Positions 27,994 to 37,168 of a DNA stretch of 64,000 nt are shown in pieces. The stretch's first letter is position 1, and each line of letters begins with the position of its first letter. The translations under genes were made by a program, and so were the position numbers. Origin of the DNA: Salinicola acroporae (lineage in GTDB: Bacteria > Pseudomonadota > Gammaproteobacteria > Pseudomonadales > Halomonadaceae); NCBI RefSeq assembly GCF_003206615.1, contig NZ_PZJW01000006.1:124001-188000 (forward strand), given 5' to 3'. Below the pieces are notes generated by a model, which had not been told where the DNA came from, made no database searches, and saw only the letters and a program-made list of their open reading frames with translations.

Positions 27994-28107
27994 CGGTCTC
28001 TCCCGGGCCTTGAGGGTCAATCAGGCGGTTTGGGGCCTGCTCGGATCGCCAGGCGTTATCCAGCTGAACGTGGATCGGATTGCGTCGCGTCCGATCCGCA
28101 GCCGGGC

Positions 28108-28123
28108 GTGTTCATGCATACAG
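28108..28123 (-). promoter_or_regulatory. lexA: LexA (SOS) box 2, degenerate
   Basis: On the complement it reads CTGTATGCATGAACAC, that is CTG-N10-CAC, one base from the CTG-N10-CAG consensus. It lies one base from box 1, as with the paired boxes of E. coli lexA. Confidence 0.6.
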
Positions 28124-28124
28124 G

Positions 28125-28140
28125 CTGGAATTGTATCCAG
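28125..28140 (-). promoter_or_regulatory. lexA: LexA (SOS) box 1
   Basis: CTGGATACAATTCCAG (complement) fits CTG-N10-CAG exactly and is a near-palindrome. It contains a -10-like TACAAT directed toward lexA, so LexA would block RNA polymerase. Confidence 0.85.
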
Positions 28141-28213
28141 TCGTTCGCGATGAGGGAAGTCTTTCGCGCTCCGATTCGGAGGCCCGGAGCGCCAGGTCCG
28201 ACGAAATGCTCGA

Positions 28214-28257
28214 TTGTGTGGCTTGTGTGGGAATGATTAGAATCATAATCGTTCTAA
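28214..28257 (+). promoter_or_regulatory. psrA: psrA promoter with overlapping palindrome
   Basis: TTGTGT (28214-28219), 18-base spacer and TAGAAT (28238-28243) form a candidate promoter. The -10 is embedded in the inverted repeat TTAGAA-N9-TTCTAA (28237-28257), 28 bases before the psrA start, a good position for autorepression by the TetR protein. Confidence 0.55.
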
Positions 28258-28285
28258 GTCGTTGTTCTCAGGCGCGAGGTATGAC

Positions 28286-28954
28286 ATGGCCCGACCCGAC
28301 ACCGTTACTCGTATTCTCGATACGGCGGAGGTCCTTTTTGCCGAAAAGGGGTTCGCTGAAACCTCGCTGCGCAACATCACGACTCGGGCCAAGGTCAATC
28401 TGGCGGCGGTGAATTATCATTTTGGCTCCAAGAAAGCGTTGATCCAGGCCGTGTTTGCCCGCTACCTCGACCCGTTCTCGGAGCGGCTGAATCTGGCGCT
28501 GGATGGGCTGGAGGCGCGTTACCGAAAGGAGGGCGTGCCGCTCGAGGTACTGCTGGAGCAGCTCGCCACCAGCGTCCTCGAGGTGCCCGCCGAACGCAAC
28601 AGCCTCAAGGTCTTCATGAAGCTGCTGGGGTTGGCCTATACGCAGGCCCAAGGCCATCTGCGGCGCTACATCCAGGAGCATTACGGGGAGACGTTCCACC
28701 GTTTCGTCCGCTGCCTGCGGCTGGCGACGCCGGACCTGCCGGACGCCGAGCGATTCTGGCGACTCCATTTCATGCTGGGCACCGTGATCTTCACCCTGTC
28801 CGGGCTCGATGCGCTGAGGGATATCGCGGACAGCGAGTATCAGGAGCACATGTCGGTCAGGGAACTGATCCGTCACCTGCGTCCGGTCGTGGTGGCCGGC
28901 ATGCAGGCGCCGCTGCCCCCGTCCCTGGATAAGGTCGGTTCGGCTGTCGAGTGA
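28286..28954 (+). CDS. psrA: TetR-family regulator PsrA
   Basis: The 222-residue protein resembles Pseudomonas PsrA, a fatty-acid-responsive TetR regulator of beta-oxidation and rpoS. The N-terminal part is 'VTRILDTAEVLFAEKGFAET', 'KVNLAAVNYHFGSKKALIQAVFARYL', and further matches are 'FMKLLGLAYTQAQGHLRRYI' and 'FWRLHFMLGTVIFTLSGLDALR'. The divergent position next to lexA and the following nagZ repeat the Pseudomonas arrangement. I use the ATG at 28286 with GAGGT before it. Confidence 0.88.
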   Translation: MARPDTVTRILDTAEVLFAEKGFAETSLRNITTRAKVNLAAVNYHFGSKKALIQAVFARYLDPFSERLNLALDGLEARYRKEGVPLEVLLEQLATSVLEVPAERNSLKVFMKLLGLAYTQAQGHLRRYIQEHYGETFHRFVRCLRLATPDLPDAERFWRLHFMLGTVIFTLSGLDALRDIADSEYQEHMSVRELIRHLRPVVVAGMQAPLPPSLDKVGSAVE

Positions 28955-29040
28955 GGGGATGGCTCCTGGCACCCTCGGCCTCTGTCATGGGAACCCGCTG
29001 TCGTCTAGAATCGGGCGCTCAATGGTCTCAGGTGTTAGCT

Positions 29041-30057
29041 ATGACTCAACCTCTCGGCCCGGTCATGCTGGATGTCGAAGGCACCCGGTTACGTGACGAA
29101 GAGCGCCAGTTGATCTCGCGAGCGGAGGTCGGTGGTGTCTTGCTGTTTGCCAGGAATACCCCGGACGTCGCCACGACCCAGGCGTTGATCGGCCAGATTC
29201 GCGAGTGTCGGCCCGACATCCTGGTTGCGATCGACCAGGAAGGTGGTCGGGTGCAGCGCTTGAAGGAGGGCGTGACGCAGATACCGCCCATGGCGGTATT
29301 GGGTCACCACTTCGCGGAATCCCCCGAGTCGGCATTGACCCTGACCCAGGATGCCGGCTGGCTGCTGGGCATGGAAATGGCCGCTTGCGGTTTCGATCTG
29401 AGCTTCGCGCCAGTGCTCGATCTCGACGACGACCAGTCTCCCGCCATCGGTTCGCGAAGTTTCTCGCCGGATCCGGAGGTGACCGCCGCGCTGGCGGGGG
29501 CGTTCATCGAGGGGCTCCACGAGGCGGGCATGGTCGCGGTCGGCAAGCACTTTCCTGGCCACGGGGGGGCACGGCAGGACTCCCATTTCGGAGTTGCCGA
29601 GGACCCGCGCTCCTTGGCGGAACTGCGCGAACACGACCTGGTGCCTTTCGCCAGGCTGGCCAGCAAGCTGGATGGCATCATGCCGGCTCACGTCATCTAC
29701 TCCGCGTTCGACGATCGGCCTGCCGGGTTCTCTCCCAGTTGGCTCGGAATGCTGCGCGAAGAGCTCGGTTTCAAGGGCGCCATCTTCTCGGACGATCTGA
29801 CCATGACGGCGGCGCATGTGGCCGGGTCACCCAGCGAGCGGGCCGAAGCGGCCTGGGGGGCCGGTTGCGACATGGCTGTCATCTGCAATGCTCCCGCCGC
29901 GGCGCGCGAGGTCGTCGCGGCGTGTGAGGGCCGTCAGGCCCAACGTATCGCCAAGCTGCGTTACGCCCGTGCCCGTCCCACGCTGGCGTCGCTCGCCGCG
30001 ATCTCCCGCTGGCGGCGTACCCATGCCCGTCTCGAATCGCTCAACGAGTCCGAATGA
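29041..30057 (+). CDS. nagZ: Beta-N-acetylglucosaminidase NagZ
   Basis: The 338-residue cytoplasmic GH3 enzyme removes GlcNAc from anhydro-muropeptides during peptidoglycan recycling. The diagnostic motif KHFPGHG is at 169-175, followed by 'DSHFGVAED', and the nucleophile aspartate lies in 'GAIFSDDLTM'. The start at 29041 gives 'MTQPLGPVMLDVEG'; a longer form overlapping psrA by four bases is less likely. Length matches E. coli NagZ (341). Confidence 0.96.
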   Translation: MTQPLGPVMLDVEGTRLRDEERQLISRAEVGGVLLFARNTPDVATTQALIGQIRECRPDILVAIDQEGGRVQRLKEGVTQIPPMAVLGHHFAESPESALTLTQDAGWLLGMEMAACGFDLSFAPVLDLDDDQSPAIGSRSFSPDPEVTAALAGAFIEGLHEAGMVAVGKHFPGHGGARQDSHFGVAEDPRSLAELREHDLVPFARLASKLDGIMPAHVIYSAFDDRPAGFSPSWLGMLREELGFKGAIFSDDLTMTAAHVAGSPSERAEAAWGAGCDMAVICNAPAAAREVVAACEGRQAQRIAKLRYARARPTLASLAAISRWRRTHARLESLNESE

Positions 30058-30135
30058 CGGGCCGAGATCCCCTGTTTTCCCGCGACGGCCGGTGGTGACC
30101 CTGGCCGTCGCTCTTTGCATGGTGAACCGTAGACG

Positions 30136-30708
30136 ATGAATCAACCCCCTTCGATCGACGCCTTGAGCTCGATGCAGGAAGTGATGGACAACGCCGATTG
30201 CCTTATCGATCAGGCGCAGGTGGAACAGGCGCTGGACCACATGGCGGCCGATATCACGCGCCAGTTGGGTGACAAGCTGCCGGTCTTCTATTGCGTCATG
30301 AACGGCGGGCTGATCACCACCGGCCATCTGCTCACGCGGCTCGGTTTTCCGCTCGAAGTCGACTATCTGCACGCCACCCGCTATCGCGGCGGTATTCGCG
30401 GCGGTGAGCTGTTCTGGCGAGTGTCGCCGGAAATTCCCATGGCTGGCCGCCATGTCGTGATCGTCGATGACATTCTCGACGAGGGCGCCACGCTGGCGGC
30501 CATTCTCGAGTACTGCCGCCAGGCCGGAGCGGCGAGCATCTCGACGGCAGTGCTGGTCGACAAGCGACACGATCGCAAGTCGTCGCCCGATCTCAAGGCC
30601 GACTACTGCGGCCTGGAGGTCGTCGATCGCTACGTGTTCGGCTTTGGCATGGATTACAAGGGATACTGGCGCAACGCGCTGGGCATCTTCGCGCCCAAGG
30701 GGTTGTGA
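30136..30708 (+). CDS. hpt: Hypoxanthine-guanine phosphoribosyltransferase
   Basis: The 190-residue purine salvage enzyme has the PRPP-binding motif 'VVIVDDILDEGATLAAIL' and the substrate region 'DKRHDRKSSPDLKADYCGLEV'. It carries an N-terminal extension of about 20 residues compared with short bacterial Hpt proteins. It lies 78 bases after nagZ and converges on ppsR. It adds to apt, gpt and upp elsewhere in the window to give full purine and uracil base salvage. Confidence 0.93.
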   Translation: MNQPPSIDALSSMQEVMDNADCLIDQAQVEQALDHMAADITRQLGDKLPVFYCVMNGGLITTGHLLTRLGFPLEVDYLHATRYRGGIRGGELFWRVSPEIPMAGRHVVIVDDILDEGATLAAILEYCRQAGAASISTAVLVDKRHDRKSSPDLKADYCGLEVVDRYVFGFGMDYKGYWRNALGIFAPKGL

Positions 30709-30735
30709 GCCAACCACTGCTGGCGCCCCGAGTCT

Positions 30736-30766
30736 CGTTTCAGCCCGCCTAGCGCGGGCTGAAACG
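30736..30766. terminator. Hairpin shared by hpt and ppsR
   Basis: CGTTTCAGCCCGC and GCGGGCTGAAACG form a perfect 13-bp stem with a 5-base loop. The TAG stop of ppsR lies in the loop, so the last ppsR codons form one arm. Confidence 0.75.
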
Positions 30767-31582
30767 TCTCTGCAGGCCGGTTTCGTTCATCATGCGCGTC
30801 GAGATCTCCTCGATCGAAAATCGAGTGGTGTCGATGAACGGAATGTTGTGGCGGCGATAGAGCGCTTCCGCCTGGCCGATCTCCTGCATGCACTGGTCCA
30901 TCGAGCAGTAGCGGCTGTCTGGCCGGCGTTCGGTGCGGATGGCCGACAGACGGCGGGCATCGATGGTCAAGCCGAACAGCTTGTGGCGATGGTTGGCCAG
31001 CGACGGCGGCAGGTTGAGAATGCCGTTCTCGTCCAGATCGTCTTCGGTCAGCGGATAATTGGCGGCACGGATGCCGAACTGCAGCGCCAGATAGAGCGAG
31101 GTGGGCGTCTTGCCGCAGCGTGACACGCCGATCAGGATGATGTCAGCCTCCTGATACTGATGCGTTCGCGCGCCGTCGTCGTTGTCCAGGGCGAAATTGA
31201 CCGCCTCGATGCGATGCATGTAGACATCATCGCGGCCGATCGCATGGGTACGGCCGACGGTATACGTCGAGTGGGTCTCCAGCTCCTCCTCCAGCGGGGC
31301 GAGGAAGGTGGAGAAGATATCGACCTTGAAGGCTGGCGCCTCGGCGACGATGCTCCGGATCGACTGGTCGACGATGGTGTCGATGACGATGGGACGGATT
31401 CCGTCGCGCTCGGCGGTGGCCTCGATGATGCCGACCAGCGAACGGGCCTTGTCGAGCGTGTCGATGTAGGGCTTGGTGACCTGGATGAAATCCGTATTCT
31501 CGAACTGTGAGAGCAGGCTGCGACCGAGGGTCTCCGCGGTGATGCCGGTGCCGTCGGAGATGAAGAAGGCGGTGCGGGGCAT
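30749..31582 (-). CDS. ppsR: PEP synthase regulatory protein (bifunctional kinase/pyrophosphorylase)
   Basis: The 277-residue DUF299-family protein phosphorylates PEP synthase with ADP to inactivate it and removes the phosphate with Pi. Family features are '[19 protein letters not shown]' at the N-terminus and the P-loop GVSRCGKT at 152-159. The start at 31582 gives 'MPRTAFFIS'. It is divergent from its target gene ppsA with 278 bases between the two starts, an arrangement common in gammaproteobacteria. Confidence 0.95.
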   Translation of the reverse strand: MPRTAFFISDGTGITAETLGRSLLSQFENTDFIQVTKPYIDTLDKARSLVGIIEATAERDGIRPIVIDTIVDQSIRSIVAEAPAFKVDIFSTFLAPLEEELETHSTYTVGRTHAIGRDDVYMHRIEAVNFALDNDDGARTHQYQEADIILIGVSRCGKTPTSLYLALQFGIRAANYPLTEDDLDENGILNLPPSLANHRHKLFGLTIDARRLSAIRTERRPDSRYCSMDQCMQEIGQAEALYRRHNIPFIDTTRFSIEEISTRMMNETGLQRRFSPR

Positions 31583-31860
31583 GGCATTGATCCGTAGATG
31601 TCGATCGCCCATTGTCGGCCGAAATCCGCGGCCGGGGCAACTCGTCGTCGGGTGGGGAAGTCGCGTCGCGTCGCGGAACTACAGGAATGCGCGAAAAGTG
31701 CGAATTCCTGTAGAAATACTCCAAACTCTACGCCCTTAAACTTCTGGCTAAGCCGAAAGTCGCCTGTTAGCTTCTGGCCCCATCGAGGCGCAGCGGAGCG
31801 CGCCGTTTCATGCGCCACGGTTCATCAGCGGTGGCCGGCCGAGACGATCAGGAGACGACT

Positions 31861-34233
31861 TTGGAACCATTCATTATCACTTTCGAGCAGTTGGGGATGT
31901 CCGACGTCGAGCGCGTCGGTGGCAAGAACGCCTCGTTGGGGGAGATGATCTCCAATCTGGCGGACGCCGGGGTCACCGTGCCTGGCGGTTTCGCCACCAC
32001 CTCCCATGCCTATCGTGAGTTCCTGGCCCATGACGGCTTGAACGACCGCATCAATGCCGAGCTCTCCAAGCTGGATGTCGACGATACCGAGATGTTGGCC
32101 AAGGTGGGCGAGAGGATCCGCCAATGGGTGATCGATACGCCCTTGCCCCCCGCCTTCGAGGATGCGTTGGGTGATGCCTATCAGACGTTGCAGGCTCGCC
32201 ATCCCAACCTCAAGGTGGCGGTGCGTTCATCGGCCACCGCGGAGGATCTGCCCGATGCCTCCTTCGCCGGGCAGCAGGAGACCTTTCTCAACATCGACGG
32301 CTTCGACAACGTCAAGCGTGCCGTCCACGAGGTGTTCGCCTCGCTGTTCAACGATCGCGCCATCTCCTATCGCGTGCACCGTGGCTACCCGCACGAGAAC
32401 GTCGCGCTCTCCGCGGGCGTTCAGAAGATGGTGCGCTCCGAGACGGCGGCGGCCGGGGTGATGTTCACGCTGGACACCGAGTCCGGCTATCGCGACGCGG
32501 TGTTCGTTACCGGTGCCTGGGGCCTGGGCGAAACCGTGGTCCAGGGTGCGGTCAATCCCGACGAGTTCTACGTTCACAAGCCGACGCTGGCTGCCGGCCG
32601 TCCGGCCGTACTGCGACGGACGCTGGGTTCAAAGCGGATCAAGATGGTCTACACCGATGACGCGGCGGCCGGCCGTTCGGTCAAGACGGTCGATGTCGGC
32701 CATGCCGACCGCCAGCGCTTCTGCCTGAGCGACGACGATGTCATGGAGCTGGCACGCCAGGCCGTGACCATCGAACAACATTACGGCCGCCCGATGGACA
32801 TCGAATGGGCCCGCGACGGCGACGATGGCAAGCTCTACATCGTCCAGGCCCGGCCGGAGACGGTGGTGTCCAACCAGGAGGGCGGTACCCTGGAGCGTTT
32901 CACGCTCAAGAGCAAGAGCCGCGTGCTGGTCGACGGTCGCGCCATCGGCCAGCGGATCGGCCAAGGCAAGGTCAAGCTGGTGGCATCACCGGAAGAGATG
33001 CACAAGGTGCAGTCCGGCGACGTGCTGGTGACCGACATGACCGATCCCGACTGGGAGCCGATCATGAAACGCGCATCCGCCATCGTCACCAATCGCGGTG
33101 GCCGCACTTGCCATGCGGCGATCATCGCCCGCGAACTGGGGATTCCCGCCGTGGTCGGCTGTGGCGATGCCACCGAGCTGCTCCAGGACGACGTCGAGGT
33201 GACGGTCTCCTGCGCCGAGGGTGACACCGGGCACGTCTTCCAAGGCAAGCTGGAGTTCGACTGCCAGACCACCAGCGTCGACGCCATGCCGGAGATCCCG
33301 TTCAAGATCATGATGAACGTGGGCAACCCGGATCGTGCCTTCGCCTTTGCCGGGCTGCCCAACGAAGGCATCGGCCTGGCGCGGCTGGAATTCATCATCA
33401 ACCGCATGATCGGCGTGCATCCGCGGGCACTGATGGATTACGACAAGCTCTCCAGCGACCTGCAGCAGACCATCGACCTGCGCACCGCCGGCTACGACGA
33501 CCCGGTCAGCTTCTACGTCGATCGCCTGGTCGAGGGCATCTCCACCCTGGCGGCGGCGTTCTATCCCAAGCGCGTGATCGTGCGGCTGTCGGACTTCAAG
33601 TCCAACGAGTACGAGAACCTGATCGGTGGCAAGCTCTACGAGCCGGGCGAAGAGAATCCGATGCTCGGCTTCCGTGGTGCCTCGCGCTACATCTCCGACG
33701 ACTTCCGCGCCTGCTTCGAGCTGGAGTGCCGAGCGCTCAAGCGCGTTCGCGACGAGATGGGGCTCAACAATGTCGAGATCATGGTGCCGTTCGTGCGTAC
33801 GCCGGCCGAAGGCAAGGCGGTGGTGGATCTGCTCGAGGCCAACGGTCTCAAGCGCGGCGACGATGGGCTCAAGATCATCATGATGTGCGAGCTCCCCTCC
33901 AACGCGCTGCTGGCCGACGAGTTCCTGGAGCATTTCGATGGATTCTCCATCGGTTCCAATGACCTGACCCAGTTGACGCTGGGTCTGGATCGCGACTCCG
34001 CGATCATTGCCCACCTGTTCGACGAGCGGGACCCGGCGGTCAAGAAGCTGCTGTCGATGGCGATCCAGGCCTGCAAGGCCCAAGGGAAATACGTGGGCAT
34101 CTGCGGCCAGGGGCCATCAGACCATCCGGAGCTTGCCAAGTGGTTGATGGAGCAGGGGATCGATTCGGTCTCATTGAATCCGGATGCCGTGCTCGAGACC
34201 TGGTTCATGCTGGCGGGTGAAACGCTGGGCTGA
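31861..34233 (+). CDS. ppsA: Phosphoenolpyruvate synthase
   Basis: The 790-residue enzyme makes PEP from pyruvate and ATP for gluconeogenesis. Domains are the ATP-grasp part (about 1-350, '[13 protein letters not shown]'), the swivelling phosphohistidine domain with '[20 protein letters not shown]' (H418 phosphorylated), and the C-terminal PEP/pyruvate barrel ending '[21 protein letters not shown]'. The start is TTG at 31861: AGGAG lies six bases upstream and the N-terminus '[11 protein letters not shown]' and length fit E. coli PpsA (792). An upstream in-frame ATG at 31810 has no ribosome site. The gene is followed by a strong terminator. Confidence 0.96.
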   Translation: MEPFIITFEQLGMSDVERVGGKNASLGEMISNLADAGVTVPGGFATTSHAYREFLAHDGLNDRINAELSKLDVDDTEMLAKVGERIRQWVIDTPLPPAFEDALGDAYQTLQARHPNLKVAVRSSATAEDLPDASFAGQQETFLNIDGFDNVKRAVHEVFASLFNDRAISYRVHRGYPHENVALSAGVQKMVRSETAAAGVMFTLDTESGYRDAVFVTGAWGLGETVVQGAVNPDEFYVHKPTLAAGRPAVLRRTLGSKRIKMVYTDDAAAGRSVKTVDVGHADRQRFCLSDDDVMELARQAVTIEQHYGRPMDIEWARDGDDGKLYIVQARPETVVSNQEGGTLERFTLKSKSRVLVDGRAIGQRIGQGKVKLVASPEEMHKVQSGDVLVTDMTDPDWEPIMKRASAIVTNRGGRTCHAAIIARELGIPAVVGCGDATELLQDDVEVTVSCAEGDTGHVFQGKLEFDCQTTSVDAMPEIPFKIMMNVGNPDRAFAFAGLPNEGIGLARLEFIINRMIGVHPRALMDYDKLSSDLQQTIDLRTAGYDDPVSFYVDRLVEGISTLAAAFYPKRVIVRLSDFKSNEYENLIGGKLYEPGEENPMLGFRGASRYISDDFRACFELECRALKRVRDEMGLNNVEIMVPFVRTPAEGKAVVDLLEANGLKRGDDGLKIIMMCELPSNALLADEFLEHFDGFSIGSNDLTQLTLGLDRDSAIIAHLFDERDPAVKKLLSMAIQACKAQGKYVGICGQGPSDHPELAKWLMEQGIDSVSLNPDAVLETWFMLAGETLG

Positions 34234-34254
34234 TCGTCATTGGGCGGTGCAAGG

Positions 34255-34284
34255 GCCGGCGCGATACCATCGCGCCGGCTTTTT
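34255..34284 (+). terminator. Terminator after ppsA
   Basis: GCCGGCGCGAT / ATCGCGCCGGC is a perfect 11-bp stem with loop ACC, followed by TTTTT. Confidence 0.95.
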
Positions 34285-34334
34285 GGCTTTGACGGGGTGA
34301 CGAGACGTCGGCGACTGCGCCGCCGCCGGGACGC

Positions 34335-36149
34335 TCACGAACGCAGCCAGTTGCGTAGCTTCACCAGCAGCAGTTCGCCGTCGGACATGGCCCGTCGCTC
34401 CTGCAGGATATTGGCGAGGGCATCGGGCCTGTCGGTGATGATGTTGTCGACCCCCATGTCGAGATAGCGCGACATGTCGCCGATGCCATTGACGGTCCAT
34501 ACTGCCACCCCCCGGCCGGTATCGTGAATGGTCCTGAGAAGGCTCGGCGTGGCCTGGGTATGGCGCAGGCCGATGATGTCGGCGTCGGTGGTATGCAGTG
34601 CGCCAGGCAGGACGAACTGCAGAAACAGGGTGGTCCGCAGCTCCTCGTCCTGGCTCTTGACCACCTCGATGACATCGGGTGACAGCGAGGCAATCACGGC
34701 GTGGTCCGTCATCTGGCTGGCCTTCAACTGGGCGATGACCTTCCGGGCCAGCTCCTCGGTAGTGCCTGGTGACGGTTTGAGCTCGACGTAGAGCCCGATA
34801 CGATCCCGCGCATTGTCCAGGATCTGCTGGAACGTGGGAATGCGCTCGCCGACGAAGGCATCGCCGAAGTAGGAGCCGACATCGACCTGTTCGATCTCTG
34901 CCAGCGTCATGTCGCTGATGTTGCGGTCGACTCCGGTCAATCGACTCAGATTGTTGTCATGGGAGACGACGACCTGACCGTCCCCGCTCAGTCGGACGTC
35001 CAGTTCCAGGTAGTCTGCACCATCGGCGATGGCCTGGTTCATCGAGGCCATGGTGTTCTCGGGCGCCACCAGCGAGCTGCCGCGATGCGCGGTGATGGCG
35101 ACGTGGTCGTTGATCTCGAAACCATGCAGTATCCAACCCGCCTGGCCCAGCGCAAAGACCAGCAGCAGGATCTCGGCACCCCAGGCGATCACCCCTGAGC
35201 GCTGCGGCGTCGCGGCAGGGCGAAACACCGGTGCCCGGCCAGTGGCGCGGTGATATAGCGTGATAACCACCAGGCTGTTGGCTGCGATGCCCAGGAAAGT
35301 GAGTGCGATCGTGGTGACGATATATAGCGCCAGATAGGTCAGCATCGCCGGAATCAGCACGCTGTTGCGCTCCGGCAGATACCCGAGCAACGTCCCGCCC
35401 AGGGTGTTGAAGGTCAGGGTGAAGACAATCGGGATGGCCGCCACCAGCAGCGCCATGCCGACGACGGCCAGGGCCATCCGCAGGCGACGTCCCTGGGTCA
35501 GTTCGCGGCTGCGTTTCAACGCGGCAATCGGCTTGAGGCCGTCGAGCATCATCGCCGGCAGTGCCAGGAACCAGCGGAAATAAAGGGCGGCACTGAGCAG
35601 CACCAGAACCACAACGATCGGCGTCGCCACGGCGAGAAATTCCCACAGCGCGGGGGGCTTCAGGTGGATCAGAATGTAGGGCTCGATATCGCCGAGCATG
35701 GCGCTGTAGAGGTGGGAGAGGCCGATGGCGAAAGGCGCGGCCAGGAGAAGGTGGCTTCCGACCTGGAGCAGGGTAAGGGTCACCAAGGCCGGAAAACGGC
35801 GCAGCACATGCCACAGCGAACCCATGGCCACCCGGTATCGATTCCCGGCCTGGCTCGAGACGACGAGCATCATCCCCGCTTGCTGAAGGAAGATCACCAG
35901 GAAGCTGAGTCCGATCGCCACCAGCAGCCAGAGCAGGCCCCAGGGCGAGAAGGCGACATCCAGAATCTGCCCGTTGCTGAGCACGGGGCGGCCGATGCGG
36001 TGAAGAAGTCCGGATAGCGTGTTGGCCGACAGCGGCACCCACACCGCCGAGGCGAGCAAGGTGAAGAACAGGTGGAAGGCGATCAACGAACGCAGGTGGG
36101 CGCGGATCTGTCGGGCGATGTCTTGGATCAGTGATCTGGGCGCTAGCAT
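34335..36149 (-). CDS. Membrane-anchored glycerophosphodiester phosphodiesterase
   Basis: The 604-residue protein has two parts. Residues 1-345 hold about eight hydrophobic segments, including 'AFHLFFTLLASAVWVPL' and 'IAWGAEILLLVFALGQAGW', matching the GPDPase membrane domain. Residues about 355-590 are a GDPD barrel with 'ITAHRGSSLVAPENT', 'YLELDVRLSGDGQVVVSHD' and 'GLYVELKPSP', containing the catalytic histidine, glutamate and metal ligands. It would cleave glycerophosphodiesters to glycerol-3-phosphate at the membrane; the true substrate may be a lipid or polyol-phosphate polymer. The start at 36149 is chosen because the segment before it is polar and unconserved in appearance. Confidence 0.88.
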   Translation of the reverse strand: MLAPRSLIQDIARQIRAHLRSLIAFHLFFTLLASAVWVPLSANTLSGLLHRIGRPVLSNGQILDVAFSPWGLLWLLVAIGLSFLVIFLQQAGMMLVVSSQAGNRYRVAMGSLWHVLRRFPALVTLTLLQVGSHLLLAAPFAIGLSHLYSAMLGDIEPYILIHLKPPALWEFLAVATPIVVVLVLLSAALYFRWFLALPAMMLDGLKPIAALKRSRELTQGRRLRMALAVVGMALLVAAIPIVFTLTFNTLGGTLLGYLPERNSVLIPAMLTYLALYIVTTIALTFLGIAANSLVVITLYHRATGRAPVFRPAATPQRSGVIAWGAEILLLVFALGQAGWILHGFEINDHVAITAHRGSSLVAPENTMASMNQAIADGADYLELDVRLSGDGQVVVSHDNNLSRLTGVDRNISDMTLAEIEQVDVGSYFGDAFVGERIPTFQQILDNARDRIGLYVELKPSPGTTEELARKVIAQLKASQMTDHAVIASLSPDVIEVVKSQDEELRTTLFLQFVLPGALHTTDADIIGLRHTQATPSLLRTIHDTGRGVAVWTVNGIGDMSRYLDMGVDNIITDRPDALANILQERRAMSDGELLLVKLRNWLRS

Positions 36150-36271
36150 GGAGTGGTCGGCGGTGTCCCTTCCTGGGCCAGGTGGTCTCGATGACGAATG
36201 GTCGCGGCAAGGCGTGCCATTCAGTGTTGTCGTCAAACGGTCATCTTTGCAAGTTCGTCCGACCATTGACG

Positions 36272-36294
36272 AAAAAGGCCGCTCGAAGGCGGCC
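36272..36294 (-). terminator. Terminator after the outer-membrane barrel gene
   Basis: On the complement GGCCGC / GCGGCC with loop CTTCGA is followed by TTTTT. Confidence 0.8.
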
Positions 36295-36320
36295 TGGACG
36301 CGGCACCGTCAACTGCTGGT

Positions 36321-36911
36321 CTAGAATTGCCAGCCCACGGAGGCGGTGTACGTATCGACCTTGAAGTCGCTGTCGAAGTCGTAGCGCTCGTATTCGGTGC
36401 GCAGCAGAAGGTGCTGATAGCGGAACTGCACGCCGGCACCATAGACCGGGTCGATCCCGTCGTTGTCATCGAGATCCGAGGTGGCGCTGAGTTCGCCCTT
36501 GGCCTCCGTTTCCCAACGTGCCATGCCTGCCTTGGCGAACAGCTCGAAGCCGGCGCCGACCGGCAGCTTGCCGACCAGACTCAAGCCGTAGGCCTTGCTC
36601 TTGAGGTCGACGACATTGCCGCCCCGGATCAGGTTGGGCTTGCCCAGATCGGCGTAGAAGGCCTCGGTGGCGAAGTAGGGGTTGTATTCGTAACCGACGA
36701 ACGCCTTGTAAACGCTGTCATCATCGTCGACGCGATAGTTCTCGCCGCTGGCCCCGGCAAACTTGCCGATCTCGCTGTCGCTGCTCGCCACCTCACCGTA
36801 GCCGCCGCCGATGCCGAGATAGAGCCCGTCGGCGTTGGCCGCCTGCGCCGTCGGCGCCAGCAGCAATGGGGAAATCGTCATCGGAATGACGAGCCAGATC
36901 TTCTTTTTCAT
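36321..36911 (-). CDS. Small outer-membrane beta-barrel protein
   Basis: The 196-residue product has a signal peptide ('MKKKIWLVIPMTISPLLL', cleavage after 'AQA') and an OmpA-type 8-stranded barrel pattern with alternating aromatic strands: 'GLYLGIGGGYGEV', 'YKAFVGYEYNPYFATEAFY' and 'LLRTEYERYDF'. It ends 'YTASVGWQF' with the terminal phenylalanine recognised by the BAM complex. AGGGAGA precedes the ATG at 36911. There is no peptidoglycan-binding OmpA domain. A surface adhesin or minor porin role is possible but not shown. Confidence 0.85.
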   Translation of the reverse strand: MKKKIWLVIPMTISPLLLAPTAQAANADGLYLGIGGGYGEVASSDSEIGKFAGASGENYRVDDDDSVYKAFVGYEYNPYFATEAFYADLGKPNLIRGGNVVDLKSKAYGLSLVGKLPVGAGFELFAKAGMARWETEAKGELSATSDLDDNDGIDPVYGAGVQFRYQHLLLRTEYERYDFDSDFKVDTYTASVGWQF

Positions 36912-37096
36912 CGTGAATCTCCCTTGAATGCGTCCGGACAGGCATTCCGTCGCCTCATCGGCACATTGCCATGCGGATAACGTTTGGCAACGGACGTGCA
37001 CGGACCTTCGACGCTGGCGAACAGCGTTTCATGACTCGCTCAGACTTTATGATTAGCCCCGGTCAGACGCAAGCGATCTATCATCGAGGCCCGGCA

Positions 37097-37127
37097 TAAA
37101 AAAACGCCCCGCGATGGCGGGGCGTTT
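37097..37127 (-). terminator. Terminator after acnB
   Basis: Read on the complement, AAACGCCCCGC / GCGGGGCGTTT with loop CAT (plus edges) is followed by a run of seven Ts. It lies about 45 bases beyond the acnB stop. Confidence 0.93.
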
Positions 37128-37168
37128 CGGTGACCTCTTCATGAAGCGCGAGCATCGGAAGAGACGTG

